Assembly: GCF_905171765.1 (NCBI RefSeq) | Contig: NC_053393.1 | Coordinates: 64,387,371 to 64,451,370, forward strand | Length of the DNA stretch: 64,000 nucleotides | Direction: 5' to 3' | Source of the DNA: Bufo bufo | Lineage: Eukaryota; Chordata; Amphibia; Anura; Bufonidae | Shown: piece after piece, positions 33,740-45,632 of the stretch | Layout: each line of letters starts with the position of its first letter | Position numbering within the stretch: the stretch's first letter is position 1 | The notes under the pieces: generated by a model | Databases searched by the model: none | What the model saw: only the letters and a program-made list of their open reading frames with translations | What the model was told of the DNA's origin: nothing | Position numbers and translations under genes: made by a program

Positions 33740-33997
33740 GTCAGTAAATGTATGTGTGTATGGAACAAAAGTTCAATTGTTGGCCAATAAAGCCATTTTT
33801 TGTGCTTTTATCCCAATGCTTTACCTGTCATTCAACCCTACCACAGCTTTCATCACAATGTGCTTTACCGCTGAGACTGGCTGCTCCGCTATAGGATTTT
33901 TCTATCAGAAAATACAATGGCTTAGGTTCTGAGTGACCTGTCTGCCACTGCAAAATGTCTGTAGCTGGCAAGCCATTACTCATATAGACGGTACATA

Positions 33998-35611
33998 CAG
34001 TGGGGGAAATAATTATTTGACCCCTCACTGATTTTGTAAGTTTGTCCAATGACAAAGAAATGAAAAGTCTCAGAACAGTATCATTTCAATGGTAGGTTTA
34101 TTGTAACAGTGGCAGATAGCACATCAAAAGGAAAATCGAAAAAATAACTTTAAATAAAAGATAGCAACTGATTTGCATTTCATTGAGTGAAATAAGTATT
34201 TGAACCCCTACCAACCATTAAGAGTTCTGGCTCCCACAGAGTGGTTAGACACTTCTACTCAATTAGTCACCCTCATTAAGGACACCTGTCTTAACTAGTC
34301 ACCTGTATAAAAGACACCTGTCCACAGAATCAATCAATCAAGCAGACTCCAAACTCTCCAACATGGGAAAGACCAAAGAGCTGTCCAAGGATGTCAGAGA
34401 CAAAATTGTAGACCTGCACAAGGCTGGAATAGGCTACAAAACCATTAGCAAGAAGCTGGGAGAGAAGGTGACAACTGTTGGTGCGATTGTTCGAAAATGG
34501 AAGGAGCACAAAATGACCATCAATCGACCTCGCTCTGGGGCTCCACGCAAGATCTCACCTCGTGGGGTGTCAATGGTTCTGAGAAAGGTGAAAAAGCATC
34601 CTAGAACTACACGGGAGGAGTTAGTTAATGACCTCAAATTAGCAGGGACCACAGTCACCAAGAAAACCATTGGAAACACATTACACCGCAATGGATTAAA
34701 ATCCTGCAGGGCTCGCAAGGTCCCCCTGCTCAGGAAGGCACATGTGCAGGCCCGTCTGAAGTTTGCCAATGAACACCTGAATGATTCAGAGAGTGACTGG
34801 GAGAAGGTGCTGTGGTCTGATGAGACCAAAATAGAGCTCTTTGGCATTAACTCAACTCGCTGTGTTTGGAGGAAGAAAAATGCTGCCTATGACCCCCAAA
34901 ACACCGTCCCCACCGTCAAGCATGGGGGTGGAAACATTTTGCTTTGGGAGTGTTTTTCTGCTAAGGGCACAGGACAACTTATTCGCATAAACGGGAAAAT
35001 GGACGGAGCCATGTATCGTGAAATCCTGAGCGACAACCTCCTTCCCTCTGCCAGGAAACTGAAAATGGGTCGTGGATGGGTGTTCCAGCACGACAATGAC
35101 CCAAAACATACAGCAAAGGCAACAAAGGAGTGGCTCAAGAAGAAGCACATTAAGGTCATGGAGTGGCCTAGTCAGTCTCCGGACCTTAATCCAATCGAAA
35201 ACCTATGGAGGGAGCTCAAGCTCAGAGTTGCACAGAGACAGCCTCGAAACCTTAGGGATTTAGAGATGATCTGCAAAGAGGAGTGGACCAACATTCCTCC
35301 TAAAATGTGCGCAAACTTGGTCATCAATTACAAGAAACGTTTGACCTCTGTGCTTGCAAACAAGGGTTTTTCCACCAAGTATTAAGTCTTTTTTTGTTAG
35401 AGGGTTCAAATACTTATTTCACTCAATGAAATGCAAATCAGTTGCTATCTTTTATTTAAAGTTATTTTTTCGATTTTCCTTTCGATGTGCTATCTGCCAC
35501 TGTTACAATAAACCTACCATTGAAATGATACTGTTCTGAGACTTTTCATTTCTTTGTCATTGGACAAACTTACAAAATCAGTGAGGGGTCAAATAATTCT
35601 TTCCCCCACTG
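33998..35611 (+). mobile_element. Apparently complete Tc1 element with 211-bp inverted repeats
   Basis: The element starts CAGTGGGGGAAATAATTATT beside TA (33996-33997) and ends as its inverse beside TA (35612-35613). The inverted repeats (33998-34208 and 35401-35611) differ at only about two or three positions by eye. Ends of this sort are known from Passport-like Tc1 elements of fish and frogs (recalled, unchecked). The 1,614-bp length and uninterrupted transposase suggest a recent insertion. Confidence 0.95.
34363..35385 (+). CDS. Tc1 transposase, full length, DD34E intact
   Basis: This 340-residue cut-and-paste transposase is the usual length for vertebrate Tc1. An N-terminal paired-like DNA-binding domain of two helix-turn-helix units (about 1-110) is linked by an RPR-type motif ([10 protein letters not shown], 54-63). 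The catalytic residues are D153 (LWSDETK), D244 (QHDNDPKH) and E279 (NPIENLW), with 34 residues between the last two. These are the same numbers as in Sleeping Beauty. A glycine-rich box (HGGGN) begins at 187. No stop or frameshift is seen. The ATG follows the left inverted repeat by about 150 bp, and the stop lies 15 bp before the right repeat. Confidence 0.96.
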   Translation: MGKTKELSKDVRDKIVDLHKAGIGYKTISKKLGEKVTTVGAIVRKWKEHKMTINRPRSGAPRKISPRGVSMVLRKVKKHPRTTREELVNDLKLAGTTVTKKTIGNTLHRNGLKSCRARKVPLLRKAHVQARLKFANEHLNDSESDWEKVLWSDETKIELFGINSTRCVWRKKNAAYDPQNTVPTVKHGGGNILLWECFSAKGTGQLIRINGKMDGAMYREILSDNLLPSARKLKMGRGWVFQHDNDPKHTAKATKEWLKKKHIKVMEWPSQSPDLNPIENLWRELKLRVAQRQPRNLRDLEMICKEEWTNIPPKMCANLVINYKKRLTSVLANKGFSTKY

Positions 35612-36189
35612 TAAGAGGCTTTGTAGAGTCTGAAAAGGCACCACTGACTCAACAAAAAAATCCCTTTTGTTTTAATACTATATATTTGTAAAAATAAAGT
35701 ATAAATAAATACGTAAAAATCAAAACATAAAAACATGCATGAATCCTGGTCCAATGATTTATCACGGGGCCCTCAGTTAACCATTACACTGGAGCTATTT
35801 ACAGTGCCTTGAAAAAGTATTCATACCTCTTTTCCACCTTTTTTCACATTACACCCAGAAACATAAATGTATTTGAGATTTTATGTGATAGACTAACACA
35901 AAGAAGCAAGTGTGTGTGAAGTGAGAAGAAAAAGATACGTGGTTTTCAAAATGTTTAATAAATAAAAATCTGAAAAGTGCGACGTGCATGTGTATTCAGC
36001 CCCCTGTACTCTGATACCCCTAAATAAAATCCGGTGTGACCAATCGCCTTCAGAAGTCACCTAATTAGTAAATAGAGTCCACCTGTGTGTAATTTATTTT
36101 CAGTACTACTACAGCTGTTCTGTGATGGCCTCAGAGGTTTGTTGGAGAAATTAGTGATCAAACAGCATAGTGAAAACCAAGGAACACAC

Positions 36190-36758
36190 CATACAGGTCA
36201 GGGATAAAGTTGGGGAGAAGTGTAAAGCAGGGTTAGGTTATAAAAAAATATCCCAAACTCTGAACATCTCACGGAGCACTGTTCGATCCATCATCTGAAA
36301 ATGGAAGGGGTATGGCACAACTGCCACCTACCAAGACATGACTGTCCACCTAAACTGGCAAGGAGACCACTGATTAGAGAAACAGCCAAGATGTGCATGG
36401 TCACACTGGAGGAGCTGCAGAGATCCACAGTTCTGGTGGGAGAATCTTTCCACAGGACAACTATTAGTCATGTACTCCACAAATTTGTTTTTTATGGAAG
36501 AGTGACAAGAAGAAAGCCATTTTTGAAAGCAAGCCATAAGAAGTCCTGTTTGCATTTTGCCACATGCCATGTAGGGGACAACGCAGACATGTGAAAGAAG
36601 GTGCTCTGCTCAGAAGAGACTAAAGTTCAACTTTTTGGCCTAAATGCAAAATGCTATGTTTTTTTTAACACACCTTTTCTTCAGCATGGACAGGGAAGCT
36701 GGTTAGAGTAGATGGGAAGATGGATGGCGGTAAATACAGGGCGATCCTAGAAGAGAAG
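36190..36758 (+). pseudogene. N-terminal half of the split Tc1 transposase
   Basis: Recognisable pieces include WHNCHLPR, a helix-turn-helix segment (PLIRETAKM...TLEELQRS) and SEETKVQLFG, the region of the first catalytic Asp (Glu here). Stops and frameshifts are present. The other half is at 47019-47370. Confidence 0.8.
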
Positions 36759-36977
36759 TAGTGTTGAGCGCAAATATTCTAATCACAAATTTTTATTGCG
36801 AATATCGGCACTTCGAGAATTCTAGTGCTATATCTTGGTAATCGCGAATATTCTAGATTTTTTTCCATCAGTACCCTCCTTATTCTTGCTTGTGAGCCAA
36901 TGAGAAGGTTGCAATATCTTTGTCTGAGCTTAGCAACATCCCTAGCAACCAATAGGAAAGTTGCCTACCCCTTACTA

Positions 36978-38540
36978 CAGGGAGTGCAGAATTATTAGGC
37001 AAATGAGTATTTTGACCACATCATCCTCTTTATGCATGTTGTCTTACTCCAAGCTGTATAGGCTCGAAAGCCTACTACCAATTAAGCATATTAGGTGATG
37101 TGCATCTCTGTAATGAGAAGGGGTGTGGTCTAATGACATCAACACCCTATATTAGGTGTGCATAATTATTAGGCAACTTCCTTTCCTTTGGCAAAATGGG
37201 TCAAAAGAAGGACTTGACAGGCTCAGAAAAGTCAAAAATAGTGAGATATCTTGCAGAGGGATGCAGCACTCTTAAAATTGCAAAGCTTCTGAAGCGTGAT
37301 CATCGAACAATCAAGCGTTTCATTCAAAATAGTCAACAGGGTCGCAAGAAGCGTGTGGAAAAACCAAGGCGCAAAATAACTGCCCATGAACTGAGAAAAG
37401 TCAAGCGTGCAGCTGCCAAGATGCCACTTGCCACCAGTTTGGCCATATTTTAGAGCTGCAACATCACTGGAGTCCCCAAAAGCACAAGGTGTGCAATACT
37501 CAGAGACATGGCCAAGGTAAGAAAGGCTGAAAGACGACCACCACTGAACAAGACACACAAGCTGAAACGTCAAGACTGGGCCAAGAAATATCTCAAGACT
37601 GATTTTTCTAAGGTTTTATGGACTGATGAAATGAGAGTGAGTCCTGATGGGCCAGATGGATAGGCCCATGGCTGGATTGGTAAAGGGCAGAGAGCTCCAG
37701 TCCGACTCAGACGCCAGCAAGGTGGAGGTGGAGTACTGGTTTGGGCTGGTATCATCAAAGATGAGCTTGTGGGGCCTTTTCGGGTTGAGGATGGAGTCAA
37801 GCTCAACTCCCAGTCCTACTGCCAGTTTCTGGAAGACACCTTCTTCAAGCAGTGGTACAGGAAGAAGTCTGCATCCTTCAAGAAAAACATGATTTTCATG
37901 CAGGACAATGCTCCATCACACGCGTCCAAGTACTCCACAGCGTGGCTGGCAAGAAAGGGTATAAAAGAAGAAAATCTAATGACATGGCCTCCTTGTTCAC
38001 CTGATCTGAACCCCATTGAGAACCTGTGGTCCATCATCAAATGTGAGATTTACAAGGAGGGAAAACAGCACACCTCTCTGAACAGTGTCTGGGAGGCTGT
38101 GGTTGCTGCTGCACGCAATGTTGATGGTGAACAGATCAAAACACTGACAGAATCCATGGATGGCAGGCTTTTGAGTGTCCTTGCAAAGAAAGGTGGCTAT
38201 ATTGGTCACTGATTTGTTTTTGTTTTGTTTTTGAATGTCAGAAATGTATATTTGTGAATGTTGAGATGTTATATTGGTTTCACTGGTAAAAATAAATAAT
38301 TGAAATGGGTATATATTTGTTTTTTGTTAAGTTGCCAAATAATTATGCACAGTAATAGTCACCTGCACACACAGATATCCCCCTAAAATAGCTAAAACTA
38401 AAAACAAACTAAAAACTACTTCCAAAAATATTCAGCTTTGATATTAATGAGTTTTTTGGGTTCATTGAGAACATGGTTGTTGTTCAATAATAAAATGAAT
38501 CCTCAAAAATACAACTTGCCTAATAATTCTGCACTCCCTG
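36978..38540 (+). mobile_element. Tc1/mariner element with D37E spacing
   Basis: Ends CAGGGAGTGCAGAATTATTA and its inverse are flanked by TA (36976-36977 and 38541-38542). Length 1,563 bp, otherwise complete, inserted inside the hAT element. Confidence 0.94.
37196..38212 (+). pseudogene. DD37E-type transposase with two in-frame TAG codons
   Basis: One frame of about 339 codons runs from MGQKKDLTGS to GGYIGH, broken only by TAG at 37451-37453 and 37661-37663. There is an N-terminal helix-turn-helix, then WTDEM (first Asp), MQDNAPSH (second) and [11 protein letters not shown] (Glu). There are 37 residues between the second Asp and the Glu, unlike the 34 of ordinary Tc1. That spacing is known from the vertebrate DD37E/TRT group (recalled). 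Both stops could arise by single transitions. Confidence 0.88.
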
Positions 38541-38672
38541 TATATAGGAAACTCCCCAGCAGCCATTTTCTGCTGTTTTTTGCAGTTGAGAGAGAGAGCA
38601 GTGTCATTGTTGTGCTCTATGCTTTGCTGAGTCATCTGGATCCTTATTCAATTACATTAGATAGTTAGTTAG

Positions 38673-38674
<2 letters not shown>

Positions 38675-38731
<57 letters not shown>

Positions 38732-38738
38732 TTATATA
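38675..38738. repeat. (AT)n microsatellite
   Basis: About 60 bp of almost pure AT directly abuts the TA target of the next Tc1 element. Confidence 0.95.
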
Positions 38739-39676
38739 CAGTACAGACCAAAAGTTTGGACACACCTTCTCATTCAAAGAGTTTTCTTTATTTTCATGAC
38801 TATGAAGGCATCAAAACTATGAATTAACACATGTGGAATTATATACATAACAAACAAGTGTGAAACAACTGAAAATATGTCATATTCTAGGTTCTTCAAA
38901 GTAGCCACCTTTTGCTTGATTACTGCTTTGCACACTCTTGGCATTCTCTTGATGAGCTTCAAGAGGTAGTCCCCTGAAATGGTCTTCCAACAGTCTTGAA
39001 GTAGTTCCCAGAGATGCTTAGCACTTGTTGGCCCTTTTACCTTCCCTCTGCGGTCCAGCTCACCCCAAACCATCTCAATTGGGTTCAGGTCCGGTGACTG
39101 TGGAGACCAGGTCATCTGGCGCAGCACCCCATCACTCTCCTTCATGGTCAAATAGCCCTTACTTTCAAAGTTTTCCCAATTTTTCGGCTGACTGACTGAC
39201 CTTCATTTCTTAAAGTAATGATGGCCACTCGTTTTTCTTTACTTAGCTGCTTTTTTCTTGCCATAATACAAATTCTAACAGTCTATTCAGTAGGACTATC
39301 AGCTGTGTATCCACCTGACTTCTCCTCAACGCAACTGATGGTCCCAACCCCATTTAGAAGGCAAGAAATCCCATTTATTAAACCTGACAGGGCACACCTG
39401 TGAAGTGAAAACCATTTCAGGGGACTACCTCTTTAAGCTCATCAAGAGAATGCCAAGAGTGTGCAAAGCAGTAATCAAAGCAAAAGGTGGCTACTTTGAA
39501 GAACCTAGAATATGACATATTTTCAGTTGTTTCACACTTGTTTGTTATGTATATAATTCCACATGTGTTAATTCATAGTTTTGATGCCTTCAGTGTGAAT
39601 CTACAATTTTCATAGTCATGAAAATAAAGAAAATTCTTTGAAAGAGAAGGTGTGTCCAAACTTTTGGTCTGTACTG
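38739..39676 (-). mobile_element. Internally deleted Tc1 element with long inverted repeats
   Basis: Ends CAGTACAGACCAAAAGTTTG and its inverse lie between TA dinucleotides. The inverted repeats are unusually long (about 240 bp) because both contain the C-terminal coding region: CAAGAGAATGCCAAGAGTGT occurs once in each orientation. Confidence 0.9.
38774..39151 (-). pseudogene. C-terminal Tc1 transposase fragment
   Basis: It contains [19 protein letters not shown] with the last catalytic Glu and the following C-terminal helices (LWELLQDCW, LIKRMPRVCKAV). The N-terminus and first two catalytic Asp residues are missing. Confidence 0.85.
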
Positions 39677-40241
39677 TATATACCATATATAAGACGCACC
39701 TTCCCCCCCCCCCAAAGTGGGGGGAAATGGGGGGGAAATGGCAGTGCGTCTTAACACTGATACATCGCCGGCCGCGATGCTGCACAGCGCGGCCAGCTAT
39801 GTATCAGTGGGGAGGGAGTCGGGGCTGGAGGCCGGAAACTGATATTGGAATGGCAGCAGGGCCCGGGGCCTGCTCCGCCTGCTTCATTCATAAAGTGGGA
39901 GGAGCAGGCGGGTGACATAGTGAGTGATGTTACGCTGCCACCCGGCCTGCCTGCTATGGGAGTTTCAAGTGAGTACTATGTGGATTTCACTACCGCTGCA
40001 GAGGATTTCTAAAGTTTAACAAAGCTCCCATGCCTACACGTTACATATAAATACTACAGTGAGCGGGGCCCGGTGTAATGGAATACAGTGACTGCACCGG
40101 TCCCCACTGCCATTCCAACACCAGTTGCCGGCTCCCACCCCCTGTATTGGGGGTCATTCATTATTTACACAGGGACACTGTTATAGGGGGATCTGTGGAT
40201 GACACATATATCGCATAAGATGCTATATATGTGTCATCCAC

Positions 40242-40800
40242 AGATCCCCCCATAGCAGTGTCATCCACAGATCCCCCCCAAAGCAGTGTTATCCACAGAT
40301 CCCCCCCAAAGCAGTGTTATCCACAGATCCCCCCCAAAGCAGTGTTATCCACAGATCCCCCCCATTACAGTGTCATCCACAGATCCCCCCCATTACAGTG
40401 TCATCCACAGATCCCCCCCAAAGCAGTGTTATCCACAGATCCCCCCCAAAGCAGTGTTATCCACAGATCCCCCCCAAAGCAGTGTTATCCACAGATCCCC
40501 CCCATTACAGTGTCATCCACAGATCCCCCCATTACAGTGTCATCCACAGATCCCCCCCATTACAGTGTCATCCACAGATCCCCCCCATTACAGTGTCATC
40601 CACAGATGCCCCCATAACAGTGCCATCCACAGATGCCCCCATAACAGTGCCATCCACAGATGCCCCCATAACAGTGCCATCCACAGATGCCCCCATAACA
40701 GTGTCATCCACAGATCCCCCCATAACAGTGTCATCCACAGATCCCCTCCATAACAGTGTGATCCACAGATCCCCCATAATAGTGTCTTCCACAGACCACC
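40242..40800 (+). repeat. 28-bp minisatellite
   Basis: About twenty units of the type CAGTGTCATCCACAGATCCC alternate between variants (AAAGCAGTGTTAT, ATTACAGTGTCAT, ATAACAGTGCCAT). Variants occur in blocks, suggesting stepwise amplification. An inverted copy of one unit just before it (about 40186-40212) gives a hairpin. Open frames through it are artefacts. Confidence 0.95.
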
Positions 40801-41344
40801 ATTAGTTGAAAACCCACCAAAAGCACACCTTTTGGTTAAAAATAATTTTTTTCGTATTTAACCCCTTAAGGACCGGGCTCATTTTCACCTTAAGGACCAG
40901 GCCATTTTTTGCAAATCTGACCAGTGTCACTTTAAGTGCTCATAACTTTAAAACGCTTTGACTTACCCAGGCCGTTCTGAGATTGTTTTTTCATCACATA
41001 TTGTACTTCATGACACTGCTAAAATTGGGTCAAAAAAGTTAATTTTTTGGCATAAAAAAATACAATTTTTACCGTAAATTTTGAAAAATTAGCAAATTTC
41101 AAATTTTCAGTTTCTCTACCTCTGTAATACATAGTAATACCCCCAAAAATTGTGATGACTTTACATTCCCCATATGTCTACTTCATGCTTGAATTGTTTT
41201 GGGAATGATATTTTATTTTTTGGGGATGTTACAAGGCTTAGAAGTTTAGAAGCAAATTTTGAAATTTTCAGAAATCTTCAAAATCCCACTTTTTATGGAC
41301 CAGTTCAGGTTTGAAGTCATATTGTGAGGCTTAGATAATAGAAA

Positions 41345-42945
41345 CCTCCCAAAAATGACCACATTCTAGAAACTACACCCCTCAAGGTATTCAAAACTGT
41401 TTTTTCAAACTTTGTTAACCCTTTAGGTGTTCCACAAGAGTTAATGGCAGATGGAGAAACAATTTTGAAATTTATATTTTTTGGAAAATTTTCTAATATA
41501 ATCAATTTTTTCCAGGAGTAAAACAAGGGTTAACTGCCAAACAACACTCAAAATGGGTTGCCCTGATTCTGTAGTTTGCAAAAACACCCCATATGTGGTC
41601 GTAAACTACTGTTTGGCCGAACGGTAGCACATAGAAGGAGGGGAACACCATATGGGTTTTGGAAGGCAGATTTGGCAGGACTGGTTTTGTTTATACCATG
41701 TCCCATTTGAAGCCCCCTGTTGCACCCCTAGAATAGAAATTTCAAAAAAGTGACTCCATCTAAGAAAGTACACCCCTCAAGGTATTCAAAACTGGGTTTA
41801 CAAACTTTGTTAACCCTTTAGGTGTTCCACAAGAGTTAATGGCAGATGGAGAAACAATTTTGAAATTCATATTTTTTGGAAAATTTTCCAATATAATCAA
41901 TTTTTTCCAGGAGTAAAACAAGGGTTAACTGCCAAACAACACTCAAAATGGGTTGCCCTGATTCTGTAGTTTGCAAAAACACCCCATATGTGGTCGTAAA
42001 CTACTGTTTGGCCGAACGGTAGCACATAGAAGGAGGGGAACACCATATGGGTTTTGGAAGGCAGATTTGGTAGGACTGGTTTTGTTTATACCATGTCCCA
42101 TTTGAAGCCCCCTGTTGCACCCCTAGAATAGAAATTTCAAAAAAGTGACTCCATCTAAGAAAGTACACCCCTCAAGGTATTCAAAACTGGGTTTACAAAC
42201 TTTGTTAACCCTTTAGGTGTTCCACAAGAGTTAATGGCAGATGGAGAAACAATTTTGAAATTTATATTTTTTGGAAAATTTTCCAATATAATCAATTTTT
42301 TCCAGGAGTAAAACAAGGGTTAACTGCCAAACAACACTCAAAATGGGTTGCCCTGATTCTGTAGTTTGCAAAAACACTCCATATGTGGTCGTAAACTACT
42401 GTTTGGCCGAACGGTAGCACATAGAAGGAGGGGAACACCATATGGGTTTTGGAAGGCAGATTTGGTAGGACTGGTTTTGTTTATACCATGTCCCATTTGA
42501 AGCCCCCTGTTGCACCCCTAGAATAGAAATTTCAAAAAAGTGACTCCATCTAAGAAAGTACACCCCTCAAGGTATTCAAAACTGGGTTTACAAACTTTGT
42601 TAACCCTTTAGGTGTTCCACAAGAGTTAATGGCAGATGGAGAAACAATTTTGAAATTTATATTTTTTGGAAAATTTTCCAATATAATCAATTTTTTCCAG
42701 GAGTAAAACAAGGGTTAACTGCCAAACAACACTCAAAATGGGTTGCCCTGATTCTGTAGTTTGCAAAAACACCCCATATGTGGTCGTAAACTACTATTTG
42801 GCTAAACGGCAGGACATAGAAGAAGGGGAACGTCATTTTTGGAAGGCAGATTTTGCTGGACTGGTTTATTGACACCATGTACCCTTTCAAGCCCCCTGAT
42901 GCACCCCTAGAGTAGAAACTCCATAAAAGTGACCCCATCTAGGAA
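41345..42945. repeat. 395-bp tandem repeat in piggyBac, about four copies
   Basis: The marker GGTGTTCCACAAGAGTTAAT recurs at about 41425, 41821, 42215 and 42611, a period near 395 bp. The middle copies are nearly identical while outer ones diverge, as expected from unequal exchange. Confidence 0.93.
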
Positions 42946-43069
42946 ACTACGGGATAAGGTGGTTGTTGTTTTGGGACTATTTTTGGGGTAAATTTGATTT
43001 TTGGTTGCTCTATATTACTCTTTTTTGAGGCAATGTAACAAAAAAATGTAATTCTAAAATTGTTTCTAC

Positions 43070-43390
43070 ATTCACTATTTGGTTTTGTGGAACACCTAAA
43101 GGGTTAACATAGTTTGTAAAGTAACTTTTGAATACCTTGAGGGGTGTAGTTTCTTAGATGGGGTCACTTTTTTGGAGTTTCTAGTCTAGGCTACATCAGG
43201 GGGGGCTTCTAATGGGACATGGTGTCAAAAAAAAAACTGTCCATCAAAATCTGCCTTCCAGAAACCATATGGAGTTCCCTTCGTTCTATGCCCTGCCGTG
43301 CGGCTATATAACCATTTACGACCACATATGGGGTGTTTCTGCAAACTACAGAATCGGGGCAATAAATATTTAGTTTTGTTTGGCTGTTAA
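43070..43390. repeat. Inverted, diverged copy of the 395-bp unit
   Basis: GTGGAACACCTAAAGGGTTA followed by AATACCTTGAGGGGTGTAG is the reverse complement of the tandem unit with many changes. Together with the array it could form a large fold-back on the transposase 3' side. Confidence 0.85.
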
Positions 43391-43823
43391 CCCTTGCTTT
43401 ATTACCGGCAAAATGGATTCAAATTGAAATTTTGCCCAAAAATTGGTGTTTTGGCACAGTTTTTATTTTATATTTTTAACACCGTTCATCCGAGGCGTTT
43501 GGTCAAAAGTTATTTTTATAGCGACGACTTTTACGCACGCGACGATGCCCAATATGTATGGCTCTCAGACTTTGGAGACACTAAGCAGGCATCCTAAAAC
43601 TGCGGCCCTCCAGATATTGTAAAACTACAATTCCCACCATGCCCTGCTGATGGCTGTAGGTTGTCTGGGCATGCTGGGAGTTATAGTTTTACAACATCTG
43701 GAGGGCCGCAGTTTGAGGATGCCTGCTCTAAAACTAATATTTTTTGGGGAAAGAAAAATTGTTTCCGTGTCTCCAAAGTCTGAGAGCCATAGTGTTTTAT
43801 GTTCTCTAGTGGACTGTTGAGGA

Positions 43824-45632
43824 TTATAAAAATTTAGTACTCCATGGAAGTGTGATACTCCCTGAAGCAATTGATAATGCAGAGGCCCGGATGATCGGGG
43901 CAAGTGTCACATTGAGTAGTGGTGTCCTTCCGTATCCCCCTCTTGTGACACACTCTGCACTTTTTTGGGTTCGTCCCTTCTTTCCAGTATGGGGGACCAC
44001 ACCTGGAAAGTGTTGGCCAGGGACGATCCGGGCGCCTCCAATTCCCGAGGTACTCCGGCCTGCTCTTTCCCGGTCCGAAAAGATCAGGTCTTTGAGGACT
44101 GCCTCATAGAACTGGAGGAATGTCCCTGTGCTGCCAGCGCTTCGGGATAGTACAAAAGAGTTGTACATGGCAACCTGTACCAAGTAGACCGCAACTTTTT
44201 TGTACCATGCCCGGGTTTTGCGCATGGCGTTATATGGCGTGAGGACTTGATCAGAGAGATCAACTCCTCCCATATACCGATTGTAGTCGACGATACAATC
44301 GGGCTTGAGGACCGTTGCCGCGGTACCTCGCACAGGGACAGGGGTGGTGCCGTTACCGTGGATTGTGGACAGCATAAGGACATCCCTCTTGTCCTTATAC
44401 CTGACCAGCAACAGGTTTCCACTGGTAAGGGCACGGGTCTCACCCCTGGGGATAGGTACCTGGAGGGGGTAGGCAGGGAGGCCACGTTGATTTTTCCGCA
44501 CGGTCCCACAAGCGAACGTGGATCTGGCGGCAAGGGACCTGAACAAGGGAATGCTGGTATAAAAGTTATCCACGTACAAGTGGTAACCATTATCCAGCAG
44601 TGGGTACATAAGGTCCCACACGAGTTTCCCGCTAACACCCAGAGTGGGGGGACATTCTGGGGGTTCAATACGGGAATCTCGCCCCTCGTACACACGAAAT
44701 TTGTAAGTGTACCCTGAGGCACTCTCACAAATTTTGTATAGCTTCACGCCATACCTCGCCCGCTTTGTGGGAATGTATTGGCGGAAACTGAGTCTCCCCT
44801 TGAACGCAACGAGAGACTCATCAACCGCGACCTCCCTTCCAGGTACGTAGGCCTGCTGAAATGTGGCCCCAAAGTGATCGATGACCGGCCGTATCTTATA
44901 CAGCCGGTCATAGGCAGGATCACTTCGGGGTGGACATGCTGCATTATCGGAATAATGCAGACATTTCCGGATGGCCTCAAACCGGTGACGTATCATGACC
45001 ATACTGTACAGTGGGGTCTGGTATAGGACGTCCCCACTCCAGTATTGCCTGACACTGGGTTTTTGGACTAGACCCATATGCAGCACGAGGCCCCAAAATG
45101 TCCTCATTTCGGCTGCACTGACCGGCGTCCAGCCACCGGGTCTAGCCAAAACTGAGCCTGGGTTTTGAGCGACGAACTGTTGGGCGTACAGATTCGTCTG
45201 CTCCACCATCAAATTCACCAGTGAGTTACTGAAAAAAAAACTAAAATAGTCTATTTCAGTAAACCCCACTGTGGGAATCTGGATTCCAGGATTGCCAGCA
45301 AAATCCGGAATCTCAGGCTCAAAGTCCACTGGGGGACACCAGCTAAGTTCATCGGCAGGGGGCTCCGGTGGACTTATTTGGTGGGCCGGGAAACCAGTAC
45401 GAACCCCAGGGCGGCTCGTACTAGGGTGGGCCACAGGATCCCTAGCATGTGGGGCCCCTGGCTCCGCCTGGCGGCGTCTCCGCCGCCTTGGTGGCTCATC
45501 GTCATCAGATGATGATGAGGAGGATGCGGATGATAAAAGGAATGTGGGGTCATCCTCATCCTCACTGGGGCTCTCAGAGTCGGAGGCAATCTGGGCGTAT
45601 GCCTCCTCGGCCGAGAACATCCGGCGGGCCAT
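43824..45632 (-). CDS. piggyBac transposase, frameshifted near the C-terminus
   Basis: The 602-codon frame begins MARRMFSAEEAYAQ, with a Ser/Asp/Glu-rich and then Arg-rich N-terminus, followed by the RNase H-like DDE_Tnp_1_7 domain. Catalytic Asp residues are visible at about 271 (VAVDES), 355 (YVDNFY), 458 and 461 (GGVDLSDQ), as in active piggyBac proteins. After KKGRTQK the frame leaves the conserved cysteine-rich C-terminal domain. That domain is present in another frame (VCHKRG, CDTCPDHPG, CFREYH) and would end at 43834. One missing base in the six-A run (T run at 43961-43966 on the + strand) explains this. The cysteine-rich domain helps bind transposon ends, so this protein is probably impaired. 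A sequencing error in the homopolymer is the alternative. Confidence 0.92.
   Translation of the reverse strand: MARRMFSAEEAYAQIASDSESPSEDEDDPTFLLSSASSSSSSDDDEPPRRRRRRQAEPGAPHARDPVAHPSTSRPGVRTGFPAHQISPPEPPADELSWCPPVDFEPEIPDFAGNPGIQIPTVGFTEIDYFSFFFSNSLVNLMVEQTNLYAQQFVAQNPGSVLARPGGWTPVSAAEMRTFWGLVLHMGLVQKPSVRQYWSGDVLYQTPLYSMVMIRHRFEAIRKCLHYSDNAACPPRSDPAYDRLYKIRPVIDHFGATFQQAYVPGREVAVDESLVAFKGRLSFRQYIPTKRARYGVKLYKICESASGYTYKFRVYEGRDSRIEPPECPPTLGVSGKLVWDLMYPLLDNGYHLYVDNFYTSIPLFRSLAARSTFACGTVRKNQRGLPAYPLQVPIPRGETRALTSGNLLLVRYKDKRDVLMLSTIHGNGTTPVPVRGTAATVLKPDCIVDYNRYMGGVDLSDQVLTPYNAMRKTRAWYKKVAVYLVQVAMYNSFVLSRSAGSTGTFLQFYEAVLKDLIFSDRERAGRSTSGIGGARIVPGQHFPGVVPHTGKKGRTQKSAECVTRGGYGRTPLLNVTLAPIIRASALSIASGSITLPWSTKFL

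Noticed and set aside
40242..40800. CRISPR-like regular repeats
   Set aside because: Units are contiguous with no unique spacers and the DNA is vertebrate; it is a minisatellite.
40231..40805. Three overlapping frames of SSTDPP / IHRSPP type
   Set aside because: Translation of the 28-bp minisatellite in all frames.
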